NCBI GenBank assembly: GCA_963649615.1
Contig: CAVJIN010000036.1
Location: 1-16,477 of the forward strand
Source of the DNA: UBA9732 sp963649615
Lineage (GTDB): Bacteria; Spirochaetota; Spirochaetia; Sphaerochaetales; Sphaerochaetaceae
Reading direction: 5' to 3'
Length of the DNA: 16,477 nucleotides
Shown here: piece after piece, positions 1 through 7,055 of the stretch
Position numbering within the stretch: the stretch's first letter is position 1
Layout: the number at the start of each line of letters is the position of its first letter
The notes under the pieces: model-generated
What the model was told of the DNA's origin: nothing
The model's database searches: none
The model's input: only the letters and a program-made list of their open reading frames with translations
Position numbers and translations under genes: made by a program

Positions 1-1
1 T

Positions 2-24
2 TGACACAAAAATAATACTTGTCA
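2..24. promoter_or_regulatory. Upstream 23-bp inverted repeat, candidate operator
   Basis: TGACA at 2-6 and TGTCA at 20-24 are inverted around 13 bases; a T/A pair at 1 and 25 extends the arms to six. A second element with the same geometry lies at 57-79. The right arm overlaps the proposed -35 box at 19-24, so a bound protein would compete with RNA polymerase. The regulator is unknown; control of a fatty-acid activation gene by a dimeric repressor is inference. Confidence 0.4.
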
Positions 25-47
25 AAATAAAACAATTCAGCTATCAT
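19..47 (+). promoter_or_regulatory. Sigma70-type promoter of the acyl-CoA synthetase gene
   Basis: TTGTCA (19-24) and TATCAT (42-47) are separated by 17 bases, predicting transcription from about base 54. This places the ATG at 46 outside the transcript and supports the ATG at 94 as the true start. Confidence 0.5.
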
Positions 48-56
48 GGTTTTTGT

Positions 57-79
57 TGACAAATTTCTAGCATTTGTCA
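57..79. promoter_or_regulatory. Downstream 23-bp inverted repeat, candidate operator
   Basis: TGACAAAT (57-64) and ATTTGTCA (72-79) are perfect 8-base inverted arms around a 7-base centre. The element lies between the predicted transcription start (about 54) and the Shine-Dalgarno at 84-88. Its outer dimensions match those of the element at 2-24, and the two centres are 55 bp apart, close to five helical turns. It could act as an operator or as a 5' UTR hairpin. Confidence 0.45.
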
Positions 80-93
80 GAATAGGAGTAGCC

Positions 94-1767
94 ATGATTA
101 GCCTTAAAGGTCAATATACAATAAAGAACATGGTAGAAGAGTGTGCAGAGCTTTATTCAAACAATCTCGCACTTACTACATATAAAAAACCAGAAACAAG
201 CATAACTTTTAAGCAACTAAATTTGTGGGCAAAAAGCATCGCAACCTTTCTCATTAATAATGGAGTAAAGAAAGGTACAAAGGTAGCAATTCTTGCAGAA
301 AGTTGCCCTAATTGGGGTTTAAGTTACTTTGCAATCAACATGGCTGGTGGAATTGCCGTTCCAATTCTTCCAAACTTCAGCAAAGATGAAGTACAAAAAA
401 TTCTTGACCATTGCGAAGCTAAATTTATATTTGTAAACAAGGCCAACATAAATAAAGTTGTTTGCTCAGAGCAAAATAAAAATAACATCAAAGTAATCAG
501 AATTGAAGATATGTCGTTTATATCTTCCAAAGAGATAAACTACTTAGCATCTGAGGGATTTGAAAATCTCAAGGGATTAAACATTCAAAATACAACTATC
601 ACAGCAGAAGCAGAAAGTAAACTAACAAAACAATGTCCTAATGAAGACGATATTGCCTCAATTATTTATACAAGTGGTACTACTGGGACACCAAAAGGCG
701 TAATGCTTACAAATAAGAACCTAGTATGGAATGCAAAAGTATGCTCAACTCCTTTCATAAAAATTCACGTGGGTTGGAAAGCTTTATCAATTCTTCCATT
801 AAGTCATGTCTATGAATTTACAATTGGACTTCTGCTCATTTTAATGAACGGTGCATCTGTCACATATCTAGGCAAAGCTCCCTCTGTTGGAAGCCTTATG
901 CCAGCTCTAAAAGACGTAAGACCACATATTATGCTCACCGTTCCACTTCTTATAGAAAAAGTCTTCCGCAGAGCAATTCAACCAAAGTTCAAGGAAGGTA
1001 CAAAACTCAACAAACTAATGCAAAATAGACTACTTTCAAAGCCAATTCATAGGATTATTGGAAAGAAAATGGTCAAAGTCTTTGGCGGAAGAATGAAGTT
1101 TTTTGGCATAGGAGGCTCAAAACTTGATCCACAAGTAGAAGAATTCTTGGCAAAAGCCAACTTTCCTTATGCCCTAGGATACGGACTCACAGAAACTAGT
1201 CCTTTCATAGCAGGTTGTGGCCCAAAAGATCATGTAGTTGGAACGCTAGGCAAGGTTTTGGATGGCCTTGACGTAAGAATTGCACCAGAAGATGGCGAAA
1301 TCCAAATCAAAGGGCCTACAGTGATGAAAGGATACTACAAGATGCCGGAACTCACCGCAGAGGCCTTCACACAAGATGGCTATTTCCGCACCGGAGATCT
1401 TGGCAAATTTGAAAATGGTAGACTTGCAATAAATGGCCGTAGTAAGAGCCTGATTTTGGGTGCCAACGGAGAGAATATCTATCCCGATACTATTGAGAAT
1501 CTCATTAATGCCCAAGAATATGTCATTGAAAGCTTAGTTATCCCAGAAAATAAAAATCTAACAGCAATGGTTAGACTTGACATTCAAGAAATTCAAAGAG
1601 CTCTTGGAAGCATAAATATTCAAGAGTTCTTGGAGAAAATAAAGCAGGACATTAATTCAAAACTTGCCTCATTTAGCAGAATAAATAATATAAAGCTTCA
1701 AGAGCAACCATTTGAAAGAACACCTACAGAAAAGATAAAAAGATATCTGTACACTAAAGCCATGTAG
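94..1767 (+). CDS. AMP-forming acyl-CoA (or acyl-ACP) synthetase
   Basis: This is an adenylate-forming enzyme of the ANL superfamily, most like long-chain fatty acid-CoA ligases. It would activate a carboxylic acid as acyl-AMP and pass it to CoA or ACP in the cytoplasm or at the inner membrane face. Visible motifs, numbered from base 94, are the P-loop TSGTTGTPKG (193-202), a GYGLTETS adenine-site motif near 362-369, GYFRTGDLG with Asp435, and PTEKIKR near the C-terminus with catalytic-type Lys547. The 557-residue length is normal for the family. I chose the ATG at 94 because AGGAG (84-88) sits five bases before it; the in-frame ATG at 46 overlaps the proposed -10 box and has no ribosome binding site. 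Chain length and acceptor cannot be read from the sequence. Confidence 0.88.
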   Translation: MISLKGQYTIKNMVEECAELYSNNLALTTYKKPETSITFKQLNLWAKSIATFLINNGVKKGTKVAILAESCPNWGLSYFAINMAGGIAVPILPNFSKDEVQKILDHCEAKFIFVNKANINKVVCSEQNKNNIKVIRIEDMSFISSKEINYLASEGFENLKGLNIQNTTITAEAESKLTKQCPNEDDIASIIYTSGTTGTPKGVMLTNKNLVWNAKVCSTPFIKIHVGWKALSILPLSHVYEFTIGLLLILMNGASVTYLGKAPSVGSLMPALKDVRPHIMLTVPLLIEKVFRRAIQPKFKEGTKLNKLMQNRLLSKPIHRIIGKKMVKVFGGRMKFFGIGGSKLDPQVEEFLAKANFPYALGYGLTETSPFIAGCGPKDHVVGTLGKVLDGLDVRIAPEDGEIQIKGPTVMKGYYKMPELTAEAFTQDGYFRTGDLGKFENGRLAINGRSKSLILGANGENIYPDTIENLINAQEYVIESLVIPENKNLTAMVRLDIQEIQRALGSINIQEFLEKIKQDINSKLASFSRINNIKLQEQPFERTPTEKIKRYLYTKAM

Positions 1768-1784
1768 TTGATAATATCGTGCTC

Positions 1785-2174
1785 ATGAAGGAAAGTAGAG
1801 CAGTATTATTGTTGCTTTTAACCTCTATGATTTGGGGTTTATTGTCTTACTTCCACTAGTTATTCCCATTTTAAGAAAGCATAAAGGAAATAAGAAATAT
1901 CTGAAATCTTTATTGTTAGATGGTCTTTTGTGCGGTGTTTTCACTTCTACTGCCTGCATTGTGCAACAATATGGTATGGAATTTACAACAGCTGCAACCA
2001 TTTAAGGCCACACTTGCATTATCGTTAGAGAGTGCATGGGCAGCGTTTGGCGGACTTGTAATGCTCAACGAACGAATGGATGCAATACAGATTGTGGGCT
2101 GTATGCTAATGTTTGTTGCAGTTGTCTTTGCACAAATGCCATCAAAAAAAGAGAAAAAATCAACGTCAAACTAG
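1785..2174 (+). pseudogene. Decayed DMT/EamA-family transporter
   Basis: Three fragments in two frames resemble consecutive parts of a ten-helix drug/metabolite transporter. The first starts at ATG 1785, reads MKESRAVLLLLLTSMIWG and stops at 1857-1859. The second, from about 1841 in another frame, reads VLLPLVIPILRKHKG and continues to QQYGMEFTTAA, ending at a stop just after 2000. The third returns to the first frame (about 2008-2174), reads LALSLESAWAAFGGLVMLNE and ends in a lysine-rich tail. Intact members are about 280-300 residues, so large internal blocks are missing at both junctions, as well as the frame changes. The remnant ends four bases before the convergent flavodiiron gene. It is not expected to make a working transporter. 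Confidence 0.8.
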
Positions 2175-2178
2175 CGTG

Positions 2179-3381
2179 TCAAGCCATATTACTAACTATT
2201 GCACTAGCTAAACTTCCTAATTGGGTATAGTTTTCTTCCTTAACTGTAGATTTTATTGAAACAGCTTCTTCTAAAACAGTAATGTTTTTCATTGAGCATA
2301 AAATGGTCTTCATTTGTGTTGCACTTACTGCAGCCCAGCTTCCGTTTTCAATTACAGCAACAGTTCTGTTTTGTAGATTATGAGCTTTAAGATCTAAAAG
2401 AACGTTTTCCATATTGGTAAAAATGCCTGCATTATATGTAGGAGATGCAAACACTAGATGGCTACATCTAAAGGCTTCTGAAACTAAATAAGAAGGGTGC
2501 GTGGCAGAAACATCATATAGAGCAATATTTGTCACGCCCTTCTCTGCTAACATATTGGCAAGTATATTTGTGGCATTCTCTGTTCCTCCATAAATTGAGG
2601 CATAGGCAATTAAAACCGCTTTTTCTTCTGGCACATAGCTTGACCAAGTAGCATATTTAGAGACAAACCACGAAATATCTTTTCTCCAAATTGGTCCGTG
2701 CAATGGACAAATCATTGAAATTTCTAAACTTTGAGCTTTTTTTAGTAAATTTTGCACCTGCGGACCGTATTTTCCAACAATATTAGTATAGTATCTGCGA
2801 GCTTCTGAAAGCCATTGGATTTCAAAATTATAACAATCTGCAAAGATGTTGCCACTTAAAGCACCAAAAGTGCCAAAGGCATCGGCTGAAAAAAGAATAT
2901 GTGAAGAGCTGTCATACGTGACCATGACCTCTGGCCAGTGGACCATAGGTGCAAGAACAAAAGTGAAATTGTGCTTGCCGGTGTTCAGGCTCTGGCCTTC
3001 AGATACAGGCATACTATTAGAAGCCACTTGAGGGTCAAAAAACTGGCCAATCATCTCTAAGGCACGCTTTGTTGCAACAATTTGTACCTCTGGATATCTG
3101 AGCTTGAGCTCGCCAATTGTGGCTGCATGGTCTGGCTCCATGTGATTTACAATTAAATAATCTAGCTTTCGTCCAGCCAAAAGATGCTCAAGATTTTCAA
3201 AAAACACCCCGGCAACGCTCTTGTCTACAGTATCAATTAGGACAGTTTTCTCGTCCAGAACCAAGTAAGAATTATAGGAGACCCCATTAGGAATTGGATA
3301 AATATTCTCAAAAAGAGCAAGACGTCTATCGCTAGAGCCTACATAGTAGATGTTAGAAGTAACCTGAGTATAACAGTGCAT
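2179..3381 (-). CDS. fprA: Flavodiiron protein (A-type flavoprotein, O2/NO reductase)
   Basis: This is a cytoplasmic flavodiiron protein reducing O2 to water, or NO to N2O, with electrons usually supplied by rubredoxin or a similar donor. The N-terminal metallo-beta-lactamase-like half (about 1-250) keeps all the expected iron ligands: His80, Glu82 and His85 in HMEPDH, then His148, Asp167 and His228, with second-sphere Asp84. The C-terminal half, from about 255, is a flavodoxin domain beginning IAYASIYGGTENAT. At 400 residues it is the two-domain class A type, without fused rubredoxin or flavin reductase. GAGGAG lies just upstream of the ATG. It is the last gene of the nrdD-nrdG operon, 27 bases after nrdG, which suggests oxygen removal for the glycyl-radical reductase. 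O2 versus NO preference cannot be decided here. Confidence 0.93.
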   Translation of the reverse strand: MHCYTQVTSNIYYVGSSDRRLALFENIYPIPNGVSYNSYLVLDEKTVLIDTVDKSVAGVFFENLEHLLAGRKLDYLIVNHMEPDHAATIGELKLRYPEVQIVATKRALEMIGQFFDPQVASNSMPVSEGQSLNTGKHNFTFVLAPMVHWPEVMVTYDSSSHILFSADAFGTFGALSGNIFADCYNFEIQWLSEARRYYTNIVGKYGPQVQNLLKKAQSLEISMICPLHGPIWRKDISWFVSKYATWSSYVPEEKAVLIAYASIYGGTENATNILANMLAEKGVTNIALYDVSATHPSYLVSEAFRCSHLVFASPTYNAGIFTNMENVLLDLKAHNLQNRTVAVIENGSWAAVSATQMKTILCSMKNITVLEEAVSIKSTVKEENYTQLGSLASAIVSNMA

Positions 3382-3408
3382 AATTTCTCCTCAAATTTTT
3401 CCTTGAAT

Positions 3409-4119
3409 TTATCTTATGTCAACAAATTTTATGCTGGTTTTCAACTCATTGACAATAGAGAAGAGCTCTTCATCTGAAAAGCCAATGGCATTTTCAAAGG
3501 CTGGATCTAAGGTCACATCTTTTTTAAAGTGTTGCAGATATAATTTCTTTGCGCCATTTAACCACGAACCAATTTTCGCAAAATCCTTTGGTTCTACAAT
3601 TGGCTTCACACATGTGGTTCTAAACTCATAATTAGGCGCTTGTTGCATAACTAACGCAATACTTTCTGAAATCAGATTGTAATTATCAAAGCCAATGAGC
3701 TTATACTTTTCTGGCGCTGTCTTGATATCCATTGCAACGTAGTCAATAAGTTCAGAATCTAGCAAGTCCTTCAAAACAGAAGGTAGACTTCCATTAGTAT
3801 CAAGTTTTGTTTTTAATCCCAACTGTTTGATCTGGGCCAAAAAATCCTTCAATCCCCTTTGAAGACAGGGCTCTCCACCAGAAACTACAACAGCATCTAG
3901 AAGATTACGGCGGCTCTTAATATAGTCTAGTATCTCATCAACACAGTATCTCTCTTGAGGATCTGTCTGCACAATGCTTGTACTGTCATTTGCAAAAACA
4001 AAAGACGGATTATGACAATAGGGGCAGCGAAAATTGCAGCCCCTAGTGAATATTGTACAAGCTATTAAAGATGGATAGTTTACAGAGTCAACTCTGATAA
4101 AACCGCCAATGTCAAGCAT
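3409..4119 (-). CDS. nrdG: Anaerobic RNR-activating radical SAM protein
   Basis: This is the activase that uses a [4Fe-4S] cluster and S-adenosylmethionine to place the glycyl radical on NrdD. The cluster motif is CNFRCPYC (Cys28, Cys32, Cys35), followed by SGGEP at 80-84, the usual SAM-binding motif. The length of 236 residues is slightly longer than minimal NrdG proteins and within the range of the pyruvate formate-lyase-activase-like subgroup. The ATG lies inside the end of nrdD in an ATGCTTGA overlap of eight bases, so the two are probably translationally coupled. The neighbour fixes the substrate as NrdD rather than another glycyl-radical enzyme. Confidence 0.93.
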   Translation of the reverse strand: MLDIGGFIRVDSVNYPSLIACTIFTRGCNFRCPYCHNPSFVFANDSTSIVQTDPQERYCVDEILDYIKSRRNLLDAVVVSGGEPCLQRGLKDFLAQIKQLGLKTKLDTNGSLPSVLKDLLDSELIDYVAMDIKTAPEKYKLIGFDNYNLISESIALVMQQAPNYEFRTTCVKPIVEPKDFAKIGSWLNGAKKLYLQHFKKDVTLDPAFENAIGFSDEELFSIVNELKTSIKFVDIR

Positions 4120-6487
4120 GTTTGTTAGCCCAACTTACAATGGCTCCAGCGCCACTTAAAACCTGATTTTTATCGCCATCAACAAAGAATGTAGGCACAG
4201 ACATAACTCCATACTCACTGGCAAGCTCACTGTTTTCCTGTGCATCAACTATTGTGTAAGCAATGTTTTTGCGCTCTAGAGCAGCCTTTGCTGTTGGGCA
4301 ATTTGGACAGGTCTTTGTTGTGAACAGAAGATTTCCTGTTACTTTTGCACCAGTACCAATACTATCAGCCTCAATTGCTTTTGCTGCGTCATGATAACAA
4401 GTACCATTAATTGCACCACCAAAATTGTAAGTCTTGCGGTCTTTAAATTCCTGGGTCTTACCAATATTCCAGTTCTGTACTGGACGATAATAACCGGTAA
4501 TTCTTGAATAGACTTCTGTCTTGGCTCCACATTTTGGGCATGTATACTGTTCGCCCTGAATATAGCCGTGTTCTCTACAAATTGAGTAGGTTGGACTGAT
4601 TGTGAAGTATGGCAATTTATAGTTGGATGCAATCTTCTTCACCAAAGTTGCTACACTTTCCCAACTAGATGGCTGTTCTCCTAAGAATACATGGAATACG
4701 GTTCCGCTAGTGTACTTAGTTTGTAAGTCATCCTGAATATCCATAGCACGGAAGAGATCCTCTGTAAAGCCAACTGGAAGGTTGGATGAATTGGTGTAAT
4801 ATGGAGACTTCTCAGTTCCGGCTGTGATAATATCGGGATAACGCTTCTTATCGTGCATAGCCAAACGGAATGAAGTGCTCTCTGCTGGGGTGGCCTCGAG
4901 GTTATAAAGATCCCCATACTGCTCCTGATAATCTGAAAGTCTCTCGCGCATGTGGTCGAGAACGGCGGCTGTGAATTTTTGGCCACGTGGGTCTGTTAAA
5001 TCGCAACGCAACCACTTTGCATTCAAGCATGCTTCATTCATGCCTACAAGCCCAATGGTGCTAAAATGGTTATCAAATGACCCAAGATAGCGCTTTGTGT
5101 AAGGATAAAGCCCATTTTCCAAGAACTTTGAAATTGCTGTTCTCTTAACCTTAAGTGAGCGGGCTGCAATATCCATGAGTTTGTCTAAGCGTGTGTAGAA
5201 GTCCTGTTCATCTTTTGCAAGATAAGCAATTCTAGGAATATTGAGTGTAACAACGCCAACAGAACCTGTGGACTCACCACTGCCAAAGAAACCTCCACTT
5301 TTCTTTCTCAGTTCTCTGAGGTCAAGTCTAAGGCGGCAGCACATACTGCGGACATCACTTGGCTGCATCTCAGTATTACCAATGTAGTTGGAAAAATATG
5401 GTGTACCATAGCGCATTGTCATTGAGAAAAGCAACTTATTATTTTCTGTTGCACTCCAGTCAAAATCCTTTGTAAGTGAATATGTAGGAATAGGATACTG
5501 GAAACCACGCCCGTTGGCATCTCCATTGATCATAATCTCAAGGAAAGCCTTGTTTACAATGTCCATTTCCTTCTGACAGTCCCCATAAGTGAAATCCATT
5601 TCCTTTCCACCAACAATTGCTGGGAGATCTTTAAGATCTGGTGGAACAGTCCAATCCAAAGTAATATTTGAGAATGGTGCTTGGGTGCCCCATCTTGAAG
5701 GAGTGTTTACTCCAAAAATGAAGCTTTCAATACACTGTTTAACTTCTTTGAAACCAAGATTTTCTGCTTTTACAAAGGCTGAGAGATAGGTGTCAAAAGA
5801 ACTGAAGGCCTGAGCTCCGGCCCACTCGTTTTGCATAATACCAATAAAGTTAACCATTTGATTACAGAGAGTTGAAAGATGTTTTGCAGGAGAAGATGAA
5901 ATCTTTCCTTCAACGCCACCTAGACCTTCTTTGATCAACTGCTTAAGACTCCAACCTGCACAGTAACCGGCAAGCATTGATAGATCATGAAGATGCATGT
6001 CTGCATTTCTATGAGCCTCACCTATTTCTTCATCATAAACTTCTGAGAGCCAATAATTAGCTGTAATTGCACCACTATTTGAAAGAATAAGACCGCCAAT
6101 ACTATAGTTGACTGTACTATTTTCCTTGACTCGCCAGTCATCTGCCTTTAGATAGCCATCTACAGTCTTCTTATAGTCAATCATGTTCTGCTCAACATTT
6201 CTGACATTCTCGTGCTGCTTTCTATAAAGGATATAAGATTTAGCTACATCTCCATAGCCGCAAAGGGACAGAGTAATCTCAACACTATCCTGAATATCTT
6301 CAACCCCAATTTCGCCATTTTGGACTTTTGAGCCAAAGTCTGCAGCAGCTCTGAGTGCAATAAGTCCAATGATTTGCTTATTTGCTTCTCTTCCAGTTGC
6401 ATCAAAGGCTTTTTGAATAGCATTCTCAATTTTTGAGATATCAAAATCAACTTTGCTTCCATCTCTTTTAATGACTGTATTAATCAT
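4112..6487 (-). CDS. nrdD: Class III (anaerobic) ribonucleoside-triphosphate reductase with fused glutaredoxin-like domain
   Basis: Reduces ribonucleoside triphosphates to deoxyribonucleotides for DNA synthesis without oxygen. Numbered from the ATG at 6487 (791 residues), it has an N-terminal ATP-cone of about 90 residues giving allosteric control, a central barrel with SMCCRL and the family-typical NLEATPAESTS, and a zinc site that appears to be CREH plus CPKC (Cys637, His640, Cys650, Cys653). The glycyl-radical motif RITGYYRP follows, with Gly665 the likely radical site. After about residue 715 comes a redoxin domain with CPNC (Cys727, Cys730) and a VPTFF cis-proline motif. This suggests thiol-based rather than formate-based reduction. 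A GTG at 6491-6493 is possible, but it overlaps the GGGGGTGG ribosome binding site that serves the ATG at 6487. The gene is coupled to nrdG by an eight-base overlap. Confidence 0.95.
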   Translation of the reverse strand: MINTVIKRDGSKVDFDISKIENAIQKAFDATGREANKQIIGLIALRAAADFGSKVQNGEIGVEDIQDSVEITLSLCGYGDVAKSYILYRKQHENVRNVEQNMIDYKKTVDGYLKADDWRVKENSTVNYSIGGLILSNSGAITANYWLSEVYDEEIGEAHRNADMHLHDLSMLAGYCAGWSLKQLIKEGLGGVEGKISSSPAKHLSTLCNQMVNFIGIMQNEWAGAQAFSSFDTYLSAFVKAENLGFKEVKQCIESFIFGVNTPSRWGTQAPFSNITLDWTVPPDLKDLPAIVGGKEMDFTYGDCQKEMDIVNKAFLEIMINGDANGRGFQYPIPTYSLTKDFDWSATENNKLLFSMTMRYGTPYFSNYIGNTEMQPSDVRSMCCRLRLDLRELRKKSGGFFGSGESTGSVGVVTLNIPRIAYLAKDEQDFYTRLDKLMDIAARSLKVKRTAISKFLENGLYPYTKRYLGSFDNHFSTIGLVGMNEACLNAKWLRCDLTDPRGQKFTAAVLDHMRERLSDYQEQYGDLYNLEATPAESTSFRLAMHDKKRYPDIITAGTEKSPYYTNSSNLPVGFTEDLFRAMDIQDDLQTKYTSGTVFHVFLGEQPSSWESVATLVKKIASNYKLPYFTISPTYSICREHGYIQGEQYTCPKCGAKTEVYSRITGYYRPVQNWNIGKTQEFKDRKTYNFGGAINGTCYHDAAKAIEADSIGTGAKVTGNLLFTTKTCPNCPTAKAALERKNIAYTIVDAQENSELASEYGVMSVPTFFVDGDKNQVLSGAGAIVSWANKHA

Positions 6488-6558
6488 ATCCACCCCCGTC
6501 TAAGCCTTGACATTAACTACATTTAGACTTTTTACTTATTTAAAAGTTATATAACTTT

Positions 6559-6606
6559 ACACAATATGTAGCGTAGCTTATGCTTGCGCTACACAATAAG
6601 TAGTAC
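6559..6606. promoter_or_regulatory. Tandem NrdR boxes upstream of nrdD
   Basis: ACACAATATGTAGCGT (6559-6574) and ACACAATAAGTAGTAC (6591-6606) both resemble the NrdR-box consensus, roughly ACACWATATATWGTGT; the second is weaker in its right half. They are separated by 16 bases, so the starts are 32 bp apart, three helical turns. This paired, phased arrangement is characteristic of the dNTP/ATP-sensing repressor NrdR. It predicts repression of the nrdD-nrdG-fprA operon when dATP is high. No nrdR gene lies in the window. Confidence 0.72.
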
Positions 6607-6699
6607 TATACAAGGCATACGCATGTCAATCATTAAAAAAAAGATTTTGCATATTTTTTCAAAATGAGCGAGGATGAGATTTGTGAGTGTTTCCAAAAA

Positions 6700-6781
6700 G
6701 TCTACTTGAAACGACATTTTTGGGCATAAAAAGTAGACAAGTCTACTTAGTCGCCCCATTTTGGGTCAAATAAGTAGACTT
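6700..6781. repeat. Four alternating GTCTACTT/AAGTAGAC words forming competing hairpins
   Basis: The word occurs at 6700-6707 (GTCTACTT), 6731-6738 (AAGTAGAC), 6741-6748 (GTCTACTT) and 6772-6779 (AAGTAGAC). Neighbours can pair as 1:2, 2:3 or 3:4. The third pair extends to 11 bases (6739-6749 with 6771-6781). The two large loops are similar, both holding a CCCAAAA-type core read on the minus strand, so the element looks like a diverged tandem duplication of a roughly 41-bp hairpin. On the minus strand the tight middle hairpin is followed by a short T run and could terminate the upstream operon weakly. Confidence 0.75.
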
Positions 6782-6816
6782 TGTCATAATTTCTTAGAGA
6801 TGCGAGGTATACGAAC

Positions 6817-7032
6817 TTACTCTTCAGCCTTCTTAGCAGCTTCCTCAAGCTTCTCTGCAATGCGCTTCTGATATTCAGCAGCTTTTTCAGGATTAGAAAT
6901 CATGAATGCCTTGCTATAGAAAACTTCTTCAGCTCTAAGCTCTTCTCTAACAACCGATGGAGGAAGCATGATATCTTCATCGGTATCCCAATAATAAGTG
7001 TCGATAATTTTTTTGATTTGTCTTTTCTTCAT
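6817..7032 (-). CDS. Small hypothetical protein, last gene of the uronate cassette
   Basis: I do not recognise this 71-residue protein. It has a basic start (MKKRQIKKIID), an acidic Tyr/Trp-containing stretch (TYYWDTDEDI), a central PPSVVREEL segment, and a C-terminal half rich in Glu, Lys and Ala that should form a charged helix, possibly a coiled coil. No signal peptide, membrane segment or cysteine is present, so it is probably cytoplasmic. It starts 23 bases after the lacI-family gene and reads in the same direction, which suggests co-transcription. The ribosome binding site is weak. A role as a partner of the regulator or a cassette enzyme is possible, but nothing in the sequence shows it. 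Confidence 0.55.
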   Translation of the reverse strand: MKKRQIKKIIDTYYWDTDEDIMLPPSVVREELRAEEVFYSKAFMISNPEKAAEYQKRIAEKLEEAAKKAEE

Positions 7033-7055
7033 GCTCTAAGCGTAACATTTTACAC

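Larger units (their letters stand above)
6488..6816. other. Intergenic region between nrdD and the uronate cassette
   Basis: This stretch contains the nrdD leader, a pair of NrdR-like boxes (6559-6606) and the AGTAGAC hairpin element (6700-6781). A TTGACA on the minus strand (6624-6629) has only a weak -10 (GTACTA, 6601-6606) at 17-base spacing, overlapping the second NrdR box, so the nrdD promoter is not firmly placed. I see no credible open reading frame or tRNA in it. Confidence 0.6.

Noticed and set aside
46..93. Earlier in-frame start for the acyl-CoA synthetase
   Set aside because: The ATG at 46 overlaps the proposed -10 box and has no Shine-Dalgarno; the ATG at 94 has AGGAG at a good distance.
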